A stretch of 64,000 nucleotides of DNA from Herminiimonas sp. KBW02. GTDB lineage: Bacteria > Pseudomonadota > Gammaproteobacteria > Burkholderiales > Burkholderiaceae_D. Below the pieces are notes generated by a model. That model made no database searches and was not told the origin of the DNA. It saw only the letters and a program-made list of their open reading frames with translations. This document shows, in pieces, positions 19,262 through 29,076 of the stretch. Where the stretch lies: the NCBI RefSeq assembly GCF_003852535.1, contig NZ_QAJP01000006.1, positions 25,503 through 89,502 of the forward strand. Reading direction: 5' to 3'. The number at the start of each line of letters is the position of its first letter. Position 1 is the stretch's first letter. A program made the translations under genes and the position numbers.

Positions 19262-20374
19262 TCAGCGTGCGCCTGCCTCTTTATGCGACACCTGCGGCAA
19301 AGCCGCAGCCAGGCTGGCCAGGCGCTGGTCACGCTGTATCTTGTCCTGCTGCGCCAGGGCAATCACGGCATGGTAAAAGCCAGTGAAATCCTGCTGCTCT
19401 TGCAGCAAGGCGCGGAAAGCCGGTACCTGGCCGTTATAGGTCGCGACCGATACCAGATGCGCGTTCGTCAGGCCCTGCGCAAACCAGCGATCATAGGCGG
19501 CATAACCATGCCAGCTTGCTTTCAGTTGTTGATAATCGTCCCGCAATGCAGCAAATATCTCCTGCTTGGTCTTGCGCTTGGCTGCGTCCGTGCGATCCGA
19601 CGCATAGTTCTCGACCAGCTTTTGCCGATACTGAATCAGGAGCGCGAGGAATTGCTGCTTGCGCGCCTGTGTCGTCAGATAGGCCTGCCGCGCCTTTTCA
19701 TCACCATGGCGTGCAAGCCAGCGATCCACACCCACCTCCTCTACCGCCGTCGCAAACGATTCATTGAATTGCGTATCGCCCTGCACATACACCACCTGGT
19801 GTGCCAGTTCATGAATCATCAGGCGCGCCACCTCGGCGTCCGGATAGTTGATAAAGCTAGACAGCACCGGATCCTTGTACCAGCCCAGCGTCGAATAGGC
19901 TGGCACACCCATCACCTGCACGTCATGACCGGAAGCTCGCAATTCAGCGGCAAAAGCCTGTGCATCGGCTTCACTGTAGTAACCGCGATAGCTGACGCAG
20001 CCAGCGATAGGAAAGCACCATTGCAAAGGCTGCATCGATAACTCAGGCGTCGCCACCACATTCCACAAAGCGTAAGGCCGCTTCAGGTCGGCATACTTTT
20101 GATAGGTGCCGTTATCTGGCAAGGCCAGCTCATCGACTGCGAACTGGCGGATTTGATTCGCCAGTATCAGACGTTGCCGCAGCTTCGGGGCCAGCTCAGG
20201 ATCCAGCAATAAATCATCTATCGGCTGCGCCGCTGCCATCAAAGATGATTGGCCGTGTGTCGCCTGCGCGTAGTAGTTCAGCTGTGCACATCCGCCCAGC
20301 AGCAATGCACACAGCAGCAGGCCCGCGCGCCAGCGTGACCGGGGAGCAGCAAGCGATGTGCGGGATATATTCAT
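19262..20374 (-). CDS. Predicted zinc aminopeptidase, lipoprotein
   Basis: A 370-aa protein of the 'predicted aminopeptidase' family (Pfam Aminopep). A signal peptide with lipobox LLGGC (Cys29) predicts membrane anchoring. The zinc motif HELAH (188-192) is followed by NESFA, whose Glu205 is a likely third ligand. The block AYSTLGWYKDPVLSSF is typical for the family. RBS AGGA precedes the ATG. The substrate is unknown. It is divergent from the M20 amidohydrolase gene. Confidence 0.87.
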   Translation of the reverse strand: MNISRTSLAAPRSRWRAGLLLCALLLGGCAQLNYYAQATHGQSSLMAAAQPIDDLLLDPELAPKLRQRLILANQIRQFAVDELALPDNGTYQKYADLKRPYALWNVVATPELSMQPLQWCFPIAGCVSYRGYYSEADAQAFAAELRASGHDVQVMGVPAYSTLGWYKDPVLSSFINYPDAEVARLMIHELAHQVVYVQGDTQFNESFATAVEEVGVDRWLARHGDEKARQAYLTTQARKQQFLALLIQYRQKLVENYASDRTDAAKRKTKQEIFAALRDDYQQLKASWHGYAAYDRWFAQGLTNAHLVSVATYNGQVPAFRALLQEQQDFTGFYHAVIALAQQDKIQRDQRLASLAAALPQVSHKEAGAR

Positions 20375-20573
20375 TTTTCCTATTCGTTCTTACAAAATCG
20401 CATATGCAGCCAGCTGCGCCGGATTTTTTTGCTGCATCTATTCTATTACGCCTGCTGCCCCATTACGCCGGCACGCTAGTTGGCGTAAGATAGGGCTCTC
20501 TTGCGGCAGGAAATCTATCCTTGTTGCAAGATAAAACCACTGCAGCACTAGCGCGCAGGAAAGTGGAGACGCC

Positions 20574-21764
20574 ATGAAGTTGATCGACCCCATCATTCAG
20601 TTTCACAACGAAATCCAAGCGATACGTCGTGAAATCCATGCTCATCCCGAGCTTTGCTTTGAAGAACACGATACCGCCGAACTGGTCGCGAAGAAGCTGA
20701 CCGAATGGGGCATACCCGTCGTCCGTGGCCTCGGCGTCACCGGCGTGGTCGGCATCCTGAAAAACGGCAACAGCCAACGCGCGATTGGCTTGCGTGCCGA
20801 TATGGATGCACTGCCGATACTGGAACTCAACACTTTCGCGCACGCATCAAAAAACAAGGGCAAGATGCACGCCTGCGGTCACGATGGCCATACCGCCATG
20901 CTGCTGGGGGCTGCACATTATTTGTCTCAAAATAAAAACTTCGACGGCACGATTTACCTGATCTTCCAGCCTGCGGAAGAAGGCGGCGGTGGTGCCAAAC
21001 GCATGATGGATGAAGGTCTGTTCGAAAAATTCCCGATGGAAGCCGTGTTCGGCATGCATAACTGGCCGGGCATTCCGGTCGGCCACTTCGGCGTGACCCC
21101 TGGCCCGATGATGGCATCCAGCAATGAATTCGAAGTCGTGGTCACCGGCAAAGGCGCGCATGCAGCCCAGCCGCACAAAGGCATAGATCCGATCATGGTG
21201 GCGGTGCAGATCGCGCAAAGCTGGCAAACCATCATCACGCGCAACAAGAGCCCTATCGACGCCGCAGCACTATCGATCACGCAGATCCATGCCGGCAGCA
21301 CCACCAATGTCATCCCGGATGACGCGACGCTGGTTGGTACGGTACGCACCTTTGATCTGAAAGTACTGGATTTGATAGAAAGCCGCATGCGTGCAATCGC
21401 CGAGCATACGGCGGAAGCATTCGATGCCAGGGTCAGCTTCCACTTCAAGCGCAACTATCCGCCGCTGATTAATCATGCGAAAGAAACTGCTTTTGCGGTC
21501 GAGGTATTGCAAGGCATCGTCGGTGCCGAGCATGTGGATGCACAGGTAGAGCCCACTATGGGCGCCGAAGATTTTGCGTTCATGCTGCAGGGCAAACCCG
21601 GCTGCTACGTCTTCATCGGCAATGGCGAAGGCGATCACCGCTCAGCCGGACACGGACTGGGGCCATGCAATCTGCACAACCCCAGCTATGACTTCAATGA
21701 TGATTTGCTGCCGATAGGCGCGACCTACTGGGTACGTCTGGCGGAAAACTTCCTCAAGAACTAA
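20574..21764 (+). CDS. M20 family amidohydrolase (aminoacylase/hippurate-hydrolase type)
   Basis: A 396-aa metallo-amidohydrolase that cleaves N-acyl amino acids. Residues IRREIHAHPELCFEEHDTA start the fold. Metal-ligand motif MHACGHDGHTAM (Cys101, His103), catalytic pair PAEEGGGG (about 151-158), and the dimerisation domain block GKGAHAAQPHKGIDP follow. Start: ATG after GGAGA. The exact substrate is not determined by sequence. A hairpin follows the stop. Confidence 0.92.
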   Translation: MKLIDPIIQFHNEIQAIRREIHAHPELCFEEHDTAELVAKKLTEWGIPVVRGLGVTGVVGILKNGNSQRAIGLRADMDALPILELNTFAHASKNKGKMHACGHDGHTAMLLGAAHYLSQNKNFDGTIYLIFQPAEEGGGGAKRMMDEGLFEKFPMEAVFGMHNWPGIPVGHFGVTPGPMMASSNEFEVVVTGKGAHAAQPHKGIDPIMVAVQIAQSWQTIITRNKSPIDAAALSITQIHAGSTTNVIPDDATLVGTVRTFDLKVLDLIESRMRAIAEHTAEAFDARVSFHFKRNYPPLINHAKETAFAVEVLQGIVGAEHVDAQVEPTMGAEDFAFMLQGKPGCYVFIGNGEGDHRSAGHGLGPCNLHNPSYDFNDDLLPIGATYWVRLAENFLKN

Positions 21765-21774
21765 GGTCATGAAT

Positions 21775-21803
21775 TGGTCGCGCAACATCAGATTGCGCGA
21801 CCA
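21775..21803. terminator. Perfect 11-bp hairpin after the amidohydrolase
   Basis: TGGTCGCGCAA/TTGCGCGACCA with a 7-base loop lies between two convergent genes. No T run follows on either strand, so termination is plausible but unproven. Confidence 0.5.
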
Positions 21804-21814
21804 CATTCAATCAA

Positions 21815-22276
21815 CTAGGCCAGCAAAGCCACAACCTGCCGGCCATAGCTAACCAGATAACCGCCGTTCTGCTGCTGCCAGGCACGCGCCGTGACAATAT
21901 CCGGAAACCAGTTCTTCCGATAATCGCCAAACATACCCAGCTCCAGCCGATACCTGTCCAGCACTGCTGCAGGCAAGCGGTCTATGCTGTGCTTGCACAC
22001 TTCCCATGCAGAGAACTCCAGCTCCCGCGCCAGCATATGTAATACGTGTTTCAGCTGGATGGATGTGCGGACGGCGTACAAATCAGTCACACGTAATTCC
22101 GGCATGACTTGCATCGCAATAATGCGACGCAGTACCGGCAGGGTTTTAACAGGTTCATCCGCTCGTGCATGACGCAACAAACGACGCGCATACCTGCGCA
22201 GGAAATCACTGTTACTGAGATTATTATTGAAGCCATCGGCAGCAGTGACGCCGACGGCAAGGGATGTAGACCACAT
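21815..22276 (-). CDS. Hypothetical protein, 153 aa
   Basis: The family is not recognised. The protein is soluble, basic, mostly helical by eye, and begins MWSTSLAVGVTAADGF. It contains an Arg-rich stretch (FLRRYARRLLRHARAD, about 25-40) and ends in Tyr/Gln-rich segments. The start is supported by AAAGGAA at good spacing. It lies between convergent hipO-like and co-oriented DUF3047 genes, with a hairpin upstream that separates it from DUF3047. Codon use looks like that of the neighbours, so it is probably a real lineage-specific gene. Confidence 0.6.
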   Translation of the reverse strand: MWSTSLAVGVTAADGFNNNLSNSDFLRRYARRLLRHARADEPVKTLPVLRRIIAMQVMPELRVTDLYAVRTSIQLKHVLHMLARELEFSAWEVCKHSIDRLPAAVLDRYRLELGMFGDYRKNWFPDIVTARAWQQQNGGYLVSYGRQVVALLA

Positions 22277-22393
22277 AACGTTCCTTTCATATTGTCGTTT
22301 CTCGCTACGACATCAAGGTTTAACGTCAGTGTTAACTTGTGATTTATCCGAAACGGACAATGACAAACGACAGGTGCATCGGCTTTTGCGAGA

Positions 22394-22415
22394 GCGGGCC
22401 TCCTGTCAGGCCCGC
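22394..22415 (-). terminator. GC-rich hairpin after the DUF3047 gene
   Basis: Perfect 8-bp stem GCGGGCCT/AGGCCCGC with a 6-base loop, 2 bp past the DUF3047 stop. It lacks a T run, so it is a probable but weak terminator. Confidence 0.5.
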
Positions 22416-22417
22416 GC

Positions 22418-23197
22418 TTATTCTACAACAGAATTTGCATCGCGTTTTTCATCGGTCGTCAGTTTGATGTCGCCGTACCACGCTTCTACGGTCTCTCCCG
22501 TGTTGTCGGTATCGGTCAGCACACCGACTGCGATCAGCTTGCCTGGTTTTTCACCAAATGCTTTTTCATAATCGGCAACAATGTTGCGCGAGAAGCTATG
22601 CCAGTCACCGACACCGGATGCACCGGTTTCGGCAACCACCATCTTCACGCGATTGCTGCGGGTATTGGTAATGATGGTATCGACCGCTGCCTTGCGTCCC
22701 CAGATATACATCAGGGTCGCATACGGCACATCCCTGCCGGTCATCAGGCGCGCGGTTTCAAACATGATCTGGTCAGCGAAGGGCAGACTGTCCTTGTCGC
22801 CGTCGAAACCGAGGATGATGCGTGCCGGTGAATCTTCCAGGCCGCGATCAAAATTATTCGCCGTCTGCACCAGACCGCTAATGCGCCAGCGCCAGCTCAA
22901 ATGCGATACCGGCAAAGGGTCGATCTCCACCTTTTGCATCAGGCCGGAAGCTGCGGCAACCGCACGCGCGTGCAACACGGTCTTGCCCTCATCTTCCACC
23001 AGATTGTATTCAGTCAGCTTCTTGGTGCGATTGATAATCATCGGCTCCCAATGCGCAGGCAAGCCGCTGCCGAAATTCGCCGAGAACGGCAATATTTTTC
23101 CCGCAGCAAAAGCATCTGCATCATCGCTCTTCGGCAATTGCGCACATGCAGTGAGCAGGGACAGCAAAACAAGTGTGGCAAGTAATTTCATATGCAT
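22418..23197 (-). CDS. DUF3047 domain lipoprotein
   Basis: About 259 aa, function unknown. A signal peptide (MKLLATLVLLSLL) ends in a lipobox with Cys in LLTACAQLP. The DUF3047 core is recognisable by HLSWRWRISGLVQTANN and DDSLPFADQIMFETARLM-like blocks, together with ANFGSGLPAHWEP. Three in-frame ATGs lie close together (23227, 23197, 23191), and none has a decisive ribosome-binding site. The two downstream ones give the better signal peptide. It follows an ABC transporter gene on the same strand with a 69-bp gap. Confidence 0.8.
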   Translation of the reverse strand: MHMKLLATLVLLSLLTACAQLPKSDDADAFAAGKILPFSANFGSGLPAHWEPMIINRTKKLTEYNLVEDEGKTVLHARAVAAASGLMQKVEIDPLPVSHLSWRWRISGLVQTANNFDRGLEDSPARIILGFDGDKDSLPFADQIMFETARLMTGRDVPYATLMYIWGRKAAVDTIITNTRSNRVKMVVAETGASGVGDWHSFSRNIVADYEKAFGEKPGKLIAVGVLTDTDNTGETVEAWYGDIKLTTDEKRDANSVVE

Positions 23198-23266
23198 ATG
23201 GTCAAGACCATGCACCTTGCGATGCATGGCAAGTACGTGTAAGCCGCTCTGGAAAATCCCGACCGC

Positions 23267-25036
23267 TTAAGCTTTGCCGGGTTTCATGTGTTGTATCGTA
23301 TAGATGCTGCGCGCACTATCATCATCAGCATCCACCTCAACAGGCGCGGTGCCGTCTGCGACAAACTGCCAGCGCATTTTATGATATTTCGCGACACTTT
23401 CGCGATGCGCGACACTGACAATGACGGCGTTTGGCAATTCTTGCAATATCAATTGATAAACAAGTTCTTCTGTTTCCGTATCCAGTGCACTGCTGGCCTC
23501 ATCCAGGAACAAGGCATCAGGCCGCGTCAGCAAGGCGCGCACAAAGGCGAGACGCTGTTGCTCACCGGGTGACAGGCGTTGACTCCAGTTGTCACTGTGA
23601 TCAAGAAACTTTTTCATGTGTGACAATTTGCACAAGTCGAAGTAATGCCGGATCGCCAGATCGGTATAACTATTTTCACTGGCGGGATAAGCAACCGCTG
23701 CCCGCAGCGTTCCTATCGGCAAATAACTTTTCTGCGGCAGGAACAGGAGCTTCCACTGCTGCGGTACTTCTATGCTACCGGCGCCATACGGCCAGACGCC
23801 GGCGATCGCGCGGATCAGCGTCGATTTGCCGCAACCGGAAGGACCTGCCACCAGGATGCGTTGTCCGGCCTGGATATCGGCAGTCTGCTCTTTAGTCAGT
23901 ACCGGACCGTTCGGCACATTCAATATCAAACGGTCTATCAGGATCGCACCGACATTATTCGCGGTGACCAGCACACCTTCCCTTTCTTCATGCGCAGCAT
24001 CGACTGCCGCATGGAAGCCAGCCAGACGATTGACGCTCGCCTTCCATTCGGCGAGATCACTGAACGCCGAGATAAACCATGACAGTGCCCCCTGTACCTG
24101 GCCGAAAGCGGAGCTGATTTGCATCAGGCCGCCCAGCGTAATCGCCCCCGAAAAGTAACGCGGCGCCGCCATCAGGAAAGGGAAGATATTCGCAAACTGC
24201 GAATAGAAAGTGGACACCAGGTTCAGACTCTTGGTGGTGCGCATGATGCCCCACCAGTTATCACGTATGCGCTGGAAGCGGCCATTCAGTTGTACCGCTT
24301 CTTCAGTTTCGCCACGGTACAGGGCCACTGCTTCAGCATTTTCGCGTACCCGTATCAGGCCGAAACGGAAATCCGCCTCGAAGCGCTGGCGGAAATAATT
24401 CTTGGAAACCAGCGGCCAGCCGACCCAGCCCACTACCAGCGAGCCGACGCCAGCGTAAGCAATCGCAAACCACACCATATAACCGGGGATCGTGATTTCC
24501 TGTGACGCCAGCATGAAGGAGATCGGGCCGCTGACCGACCACAGGATGCCGATGAAAGAAACCAGCGTCACCACACTGGAGAGCAAACCCAGACTCAGCG
24601 ACAGTGTGGCGGCAGTCAACAAATTCAAATCTTCGGCGATACGCTGATCCGGGTTATCTGCGGTGCCGGTCTGCTCTATCCTGTAATAGGACTGATGCTG
24701 CAGCCAGCGCGCCATGTATTGCCGCGTCATCCACATGCGCCAGCGCATCTGCAATGACTGTGTCAGGTAAATACGATAAATCGCGACTGCGATGAAGATA
24801 AAGGCGAGATAACTAAAACGCCATAACTGTTCGGTAAAGACTTGGTAGTTCTTGGTTTCCAGCGCGTTGTAAAACTCGCGGTTCCAGGTATTGAACAGCA
24901 CTTCGAGATACACCGCCGCCAATGCCAGCGCCACGATGACGAACAGTAAACCGCGCGCCTTCCATTTTTCTTCCGAAACCCAGTATGGCTTGATGAGTTG
25001 CCAGACGGCGCGCCAGTCTATACGTTGTTTAGGCAT
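23267..25036 (-). CDS. YddA/SbmA-related ABC transporter (membrane and ATPase domains fused)
   Basis: A 589-aa inner-membrane protein. The N-terminal ABC_membrane_2 region has six TM helices and the NTWNREFYNALETKNY and NPDQRIAEDL blocks that mark the SbmA/BacA-YddA-ABCD group. The C-terminal ATPase domain has Walker A GPSGCGKSTLIR, an atypical signature LSPGEQQRLAFVRAL that is normal for this group, and Walker B ALFLDEASSALD. Relatives move peptides or fatty acyl/vitamin-type compounds, and the substrate here is unknown. Confidence 0.88.
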   Translation of the reverse strand: MPKQRIDWRAVWQLIKPYWVSEEKWKARGLLFVIVALALAAVYLEVLFNTWNREFYNALETKNYQVFTEQLWRFSYLAFIFIAVAIYRIYLTQSLQMRWRMWMTRQYMARWLQHQSYYRIEQTGTADNPDQRIAEDLNLLTAATLSLSLGLLSSVVTLVSFIGILWSVSGPISFMLASQEITIPGYMVWFAIAYAGVGSLVVGWVGWPLVSKNYFRQRFEADFRFGLIRVRENAEAVALYRGETEEAVQLNGRFQRIRDNWWGIMRTTKSLNLVSTFYSQFANIFPFLMAAPRYFSGAITLGGLMQISSAFGQVQGALSWFISAFSDLAEWKASVNRLAGFHAAVDAAHEEREGVLVTANNVGAILIDRLILNVPNGPVLTKEQTADIQAGQRILVAGPSGCGKSTLIRAIAGVWPYGAGSIEVPQQWKLLFLPQKSYLPIGTLRAAVAYPASENSYTDLAIRHYFDLCKLSHMKKFLDHSDNWSQRLSPGEQQRLAFVRALLTRPDALFLDEASSALDTETEELVYQLILQELPNAVIVSVAHRESVAKYHKMRWQFVADGTAPVEVDADDDSARSIYTIQHMKPGKA

Positions 25037-25170
25037 GAGTGAGCTTGGTTAAAAGCGCGAGGTTAAAAACGAGCTGACAACATCAACAGCGGCAGGTTTG
25101 CCCGATATTGCATAGACCGGACAAACCCTGGCATGTTCAAAAATACTTATGCAGAAAAACTGGTGCCGGC

Positions 25171-26085
25171 TCAGCCTGGCAACTGATCTGCCTGCTGCCC
25201 CAGACGCAAGCCCGGATTTTCCTGTTCCAGTGCCAGCAACACGGCAGACTGATCCGCCTGTGGTGCGTCTTTCAGTACCTGCTGATAATTTTGTGTCACC
25301 AGTTCCGCCACCGGCAAACGCAAACCGGCATTGTTCGCCGCGATCAACACGTTTTCCAGATCCTTGAACTGACTCTTGACCTGACCACCTGGCATGAAGT
25401 TGCGGTCCAGCATACGCTGGCCATGCACCTCAAGAATGCGACTTTCAGCGAAGCCGCCACGAATGGCCGCGCGTACCGCGGTCGGATCAGCGCCGCCCGC
25501 TTGCGCCAGCAACAAGGCTTCGGCCACGATATTCAGCGTACCGCCGACGATCAATTGATTGCACAGCTTAGCGATCTGGCCACAACCGGCAGGCCCGACC
25601 AGGGTCGGACGTCCCATCACGGTCAACACCGCTTGCGCCTCGGCGAAATCATCCGCACTACCGCCTGCCATGATGGCGAGCGAGCCGGCTTCCGCCCCGA
25701 CTACACCGCCTGAAACCGGCGCATCAATAAAACGTACGCCTTGCGCCGCCAGTCTGGCATGCACTTCCTGTGCTTCGGACTGACGCGTCGAGCTCATATC
25801 CACCACCAGCGCACCGCGCTTCAGGCCCGGGATAGCCGCATCCACAACTTGCGCGACGATAGGGCCGGCTTCCAGCATGGTGATGATGATATCCGCCCCC
25901 ATGACTGCATCCGCCACCTGCTCCGCCACTTTGGCCCCCACCGGCGCCAGCTCATCGGCCTTGCTGCGGGTACGGTTCCATGCAGTCAGTTGATACCCTG
26001 CCTGCAGCAGGCGGGTCGCCATCGGTTTTCCCATCAGGCCGATGCCGAGGAAAGCGATGACCGGTTTCGATGCAGATTGCTTCAA
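25171..26085 (-). CDS. NAD(P)-dependent oxidoreductase, 3-hydroxyisobutyrate dehydrogenase family
   Basis: A 304-aa beta-hydroxyacid dehydrogenase. The Rossmann motif AFLGIGLMGKPMA lies near the N-terminus, the substrate motif is FIDAPVSGGVVGAEAG, and the catalytic Lys is in GCGQIAKLCNQ. The start is a TTG at 26085 (LKQSASKPVIAF), preceded by AAAGGAG at 7-nt spacing. Longer in-frame starts reach into the divergent SMP-30 gene and are rejected. The family covers tartronate-semialdehyde, hydroxyisobutyrate and succinic-semialdehyde reductases, so the substrate is open. The divergent lactonase and glycerol kinase hint at sugar-acid or glycerate metabolism. Confidence 0.9.
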   Translation of the reverse strand: MKQSASKPVIAFLGIGLMGKPMATRLLQAGYQLTAWNRTRSKADELAPVGAKVAEQVADAVMGADIIITMLEAGPIVAQVVDAAIPGLKRGALVVDMSSTRQSEAQEVHARLAAQGVRFIDAPVSGGVVGAEAGSLAIMAGGSADDFAEAQAVLTVMGRPTLVGPAGCGQIAKLCNQLIVGGTLNIVAEALLLAQAGGADPTAVRAAIRGGFAESRILEVHGQRMLDRNFMPGGQVKSQFKDLENVLIAANNAGLRLPVAELVTQNYQQVLKDAPQADQSAVLLALEQENPGLRLGQQADQLPG

Positions 26086-26153
26086 TTCAAACTCCTTTAT
26101 GCACAAGATTTTCACTGCATAATGGCGCATACACCACCTAAAAAGCAACTGCC

Positions 26154-27044
26154 ATGTCCACCTACAATATCCAGCCTGTCCTGCCCATCCGTATGCAATT
26201 GGGGGAATGTCCGTTATGGCATGCTGCAGAAGCCGCCTTGTACTGGATAGATATAGACGGTCGCGCCGTGCATCGCCACATCCCGGCAACTGGCGCGCAC
26301 CAGCACTGGGACATGCCGTCCGAACCGGGCTGTATCGCGATCCGTGCCGCAGGCGGCTTGCTGGTCGCGCTGCGCTCCGGCCTGATCGTGCTCAACACCC
26401 GCAACGGCGAAATGACGCCTGTCGCCGACGCGCCATATGATCAGCGTACCACCCGTTTCAACGATGGCCGCTGCGATGCAGCCGGACGCCTGTGGGTCGG
26501 CTCGATTTATGAACCACGCGATCATGCGCATGCCGCACTGTATTGCATAGAGCGTGACGCAATCAGCGACAGCGGCAAGCGCGCCACCGTCTCCAACGGC
26601 GTCGCCTTCAGTCCCGATAACAAAACCCTGTATCACGCCGACACCACCACGCACCGCATCTTTGCCTGCGATTACGATGTACGCAGTGCTGCATTGGGCG
26701 CCAGTCGCGTGCTGCATCAATTCTCCACCGACAAGCAAAATAACTATGGCGGTCGTCCTGACGGCGCAGCGGTAGATAGTGAAGGTAATTACTGGTGCGC
26801 GATGTATGAAGGCGGACGCCTGCTGCGCCTGTCACCGCAGGGCGACATCCTGTCTGAAATCGCACTGCCGGTGCGCTGCCCGACCATGATGGCATTCGGC
26901 GGTGATGACTTGCGCACGCTCTACATCACCAGCGTCAGCAAGAACCGTCCGGCAGCAGAACTGGAACAACATCCCTTATCCGGCAACCTGCTCAGTGTGC
27001 GCGTAGATGTCGCTGGCCTGCCCGAACATGTCTACCTTGCCTAA
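26154..27044 (+). CDS. SMP-30/gluconolactonase/LRE family protein
   Basis: A 296-aa six-bladed beta-propeller lactonase. The family blocks LGECPLWHAAEAALYWID, TRFNDGRCDAAGRLWVG and NGVAFSPDNKTLYHADT carry the metal-ligand Glu, Asn and Asp residues. It probably hydrolyses a sugar lactone. It is divergent from the oxidoreductase gene (68 bp) and 21 bp upstream of glycerol kinase on the same strand, so it is likely co-transcribed with it. Confidence 0.9.
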   Translation: MSTYNIQPVLPIRMQLGECPLWHAAEAALYWIDIDGRAVHRHIPATGAHQHWDMPSEPGCIAIRAAGGLLVALRSGLIVLNTRNGEMTPVADAPYDQRTTRFNDGRCDAAGRLWVGSIYEPRDHAHAALYCIERDAISDSGKRATVSNGVAFSPDNKTLYHADTTTHRIFACDYDVRSAALGASRVLHQFSTDKQNNYGGRPDGAAVDSEGNYWCAMYEGGRLLRLSPQGDILSEIALPVRCPTMMAFGGDDLRTLYITSVSKNRPAAELEQHPLSGNLLSVRVDVAGLPEHVYLA

Positions 27045-27065
27045 CCGGCATTACACCCGCTAACG

Positions 27066-28562
27066 ATGAGCCAATTCATACTCGCAATCGATCAGGGCAC
27101 CACCAGCTCACGTGCCATTCTGTTCAATCACGAAGGCCACATACATGGTCTGGCGCAGCAAGAGTATGCGCAAATTTTTCCGGAACCAGGTTGGGTCGAA
27201 CATGACGCGCAAGTCATCTGGAGCAGCCAGCTGGCGGTTGCCCAGCAGGTGATGCAAGAGCACAAGCTCAAAGCGACCGACATTGCTGCGCTCGGCATCA
27301 CCAATCAGCGCGAGACCACAGTGATCTGGGATCGTAAAACCGGTGTACCGATTGCGAATGCCATTGTCTGGCAGGACAGACGTACTGCTGCCTATTGCGA
27401 TCAGTTACGTGCTGAAGGAAAAGCGGATTTATTTCTGCAAAAAACCGGACTGGTGCTGGACTCTTACTTCTCCGGCACTAAAGTGAAATGGCTGCTCGAT
27501 CATATTCCCGGTGCGCGCGCGAAGGCAGAACGCGGCGAACTGGCTTTCGGCACGATAGATAGCTGGCTGATTTTCAAATTATCCGGTGCCCACCTGACTG
27601 ACAGCAGCAATGCCTCGCGCACGCTGCTGTTCAACATCCATACGCAAACATGGGATGAAGAATTACTGACCATACTCGGCATCCCTGCCTCTCTGCTGCC
27701 CGAAGTCGTCGCCAGTAGCGGCGTGGTCGGTCATACGCATGCCGAATTGTTCGGTGCGCCCATCGCCATAGCCGGTATCGCAGGCGATCAGCAGGCCGCA
27801 ACCTTCGGTCAGGCCTGTCACCAAGCAGGGATGGCGAAGAACACTTACGGCACCGGTTGCTTCATGTTGCTCAATACAGGTACGCAAGCAATCCGTTCAC
27901 AGAATCATTTGCTCACCACCATAGGCTGGACACTGGGAGAGAAAAACGCGCGACACACTAACTACATGCTGGAAGGCAGTGTCTTCATGGGTGGCGCTAT
28001 CGTGCAATGGCTGCGCGACGAACTCGGCATCATCCAGCGCTCGGCCGATGTCGAGGCCCTGGCCACCAGCGTGCCGGATAACGGCGGCGTGGTCTTCGTT
28101 CCGGCGTTCAGCGGACTCGGTGCCCCGTACTGGGATTCCTATGCACGCGGCACCATACTCGGCATGACACGCGGCAGCAACAAAGCGCACATCGCGCGCG
28201 CGGCACTGGAGAGCATCGCTTACCAAAATGGTGACTTGCTGGATGCAATGCAAAAGGATGCGCAACTGGCCTTGCAGGAATTGCGTGTCGATGGCGGTGC
28301 GTCGCGCAATGATTTACTGATGCAATTCCAGGCCGACATTTTGAATGTCCCGGTCGTGCGCCCTGTTGTGACCGAAACTACCGCGCTGGGGGCAGCCTAC
28401 CTGGCCGGGCTGGCTGTCGGATACTGGGACTCACAGGAAGAAATCAGCGTGCAATGGAAGATGGATAAGCGCTTTGAACCCGGCATGTCTGCTGATGAAC
28501 GGGAACATCGTCGACACACCTGGCATCGCGCAGTAGAACGTGCGCAGGCGTGGGAAAGCTAA
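27066..28562 (+). CDS. glpK: Glycerol kinase
   Basis: Phosphorylates glycerol to sn-glycerol-3-phosphate. It has 498 aa, full length for GlpK. N-terminal ATP motif [14 protein letters not shown], glycerol-binding [24 protein letters not shown], and the second FGGY signature [15 protein letters not shown] are present. No glpF or glpD is adjacent. Its end converges on the GNAT gene with only 10 bp between, without a visible terminator. Confidence 0.96.
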   Translation: MSQFILAIDQGTTSSRAILFNHEGHIHGLAQQEYAQIFPEPGWVEHDAQVIWSSQLAVAQQVMQEHKLKATDIAALGITNQRETTVIWDRKTGVPIANAIVWQDRRTAAYCDQLRAEGKADLFLQKTGLVLDSYFSGTKVKWLLDHIPGARAKAERGELAFGTIDSWLIFKLSGAHLTDSSNASRTLLFNIHTQTWDEELLTILGIPASLLPEVVASSGVVGHTHAELFGAPIAIAGIAGDQQAATFGQACHQAGMAKNTYGTGCFMLLNTGTQAIRSQNHLLTTIGWTLGEKNARHTNYMLEGSVFMGGAIVQWLRDELGIIQRSADVEALATSVPDNGGVVFVPAFSGLGAPYWDSYARGTILGMTRGSNKAHIARAALESIAYQNGDLLDAMQKDAQLALQELRVDGGASRNDLLMQFQADILNVPVVRPVVTETTALGAAYLAGLAVGYWDSQEEISVQWKMDKRFEPGMSADEREHRRHTWHRAVERAQAWES

Positions 28563-28572
28563 AGGCCGGGTC

Positions 28573-29076
28573 TTAAGCAGCGACTGCCAGCCTTTTACGC
28601 AAACGTATCTTCCAGCGCTTGACGCCGCCGCGTTCCAGTTCTTCCTCCACGCCATCCGCCGTATAGCCGAGCTTTTCATAAAAGCGCAGCGCGCGCTGGT
28701 TATCGCGCAAGACCCACAGCGTGGTCGTGTGTGACGGTGGCAAAGCCTGCTCTATCGTTTGCATCAGCTCCGCACCCACGCCTTTATCCCAATACTCGGG
28801 CAGAACATAAATCGCCTGCACTTCGGATACACCGGCAGCATCCGCATCTATGCTGAGGCCACCCGAAACCCAGCCCGTCACCAGTCCGCTCTCTTCCGCG
28901 ATAAAAGTCAGGCCGGGATTATTTTCCAGTTGCTCACGCCATGCAGCGATGCGCCTCTCCAGCGACAGGTTGGCGAGAAACTCGGCAGGGAAAATTTCGG
29001 CATACGCGGTTTGCCATGTGCGCACATGGATAGTCGCTATCGCCTCCGCGTCCGCTACTGTCGCCTTGCGTATCAC
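28573..29076 (-). CDS. GNAT family N-acetyltransferase
   Basis: A 167-aa acetyl-CoA-dependent N-acetyltransferase. The fold starts at VIRKATVADAEAIATIHVRT, and the acetyl-CoA motif A is IYVLPEYWDKGVGAELM, with ALRFYEKLGY near the C-terminus. The GTG start at 29076 overlaps the stop of the upstream flavoprotein gene (GTGA), so translation is coupled. It is the last gene of the long organosulfur-type run. Acetylation of an amine-bearing sulfur substrate or product is one possible role, inferred only from position. Confidence 0.85.
   Translation of the reverse strand: MIRKATVADAEAIATIHVRTWQTAYAEIFPAEFLANLSLERRIAAWREQLENNPGLTFIAEESGLVTGWVSGGLSIDADAAGVSEVQAIYVLPEYWDKGVGAELMQTIEQALPPSHTTTLWVLRDNQRALRFYEKLGYTADGVEEELERGGVKRWKIRLRKRLAVAA

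Noticed and set aside
23267..25036. Signature LSPGEQQR as a sign of an inactive ATPase
   Set aside because: This form of the signature is normal in the YddA/SbmA-ABCD-like group; Walker A and B are intact.
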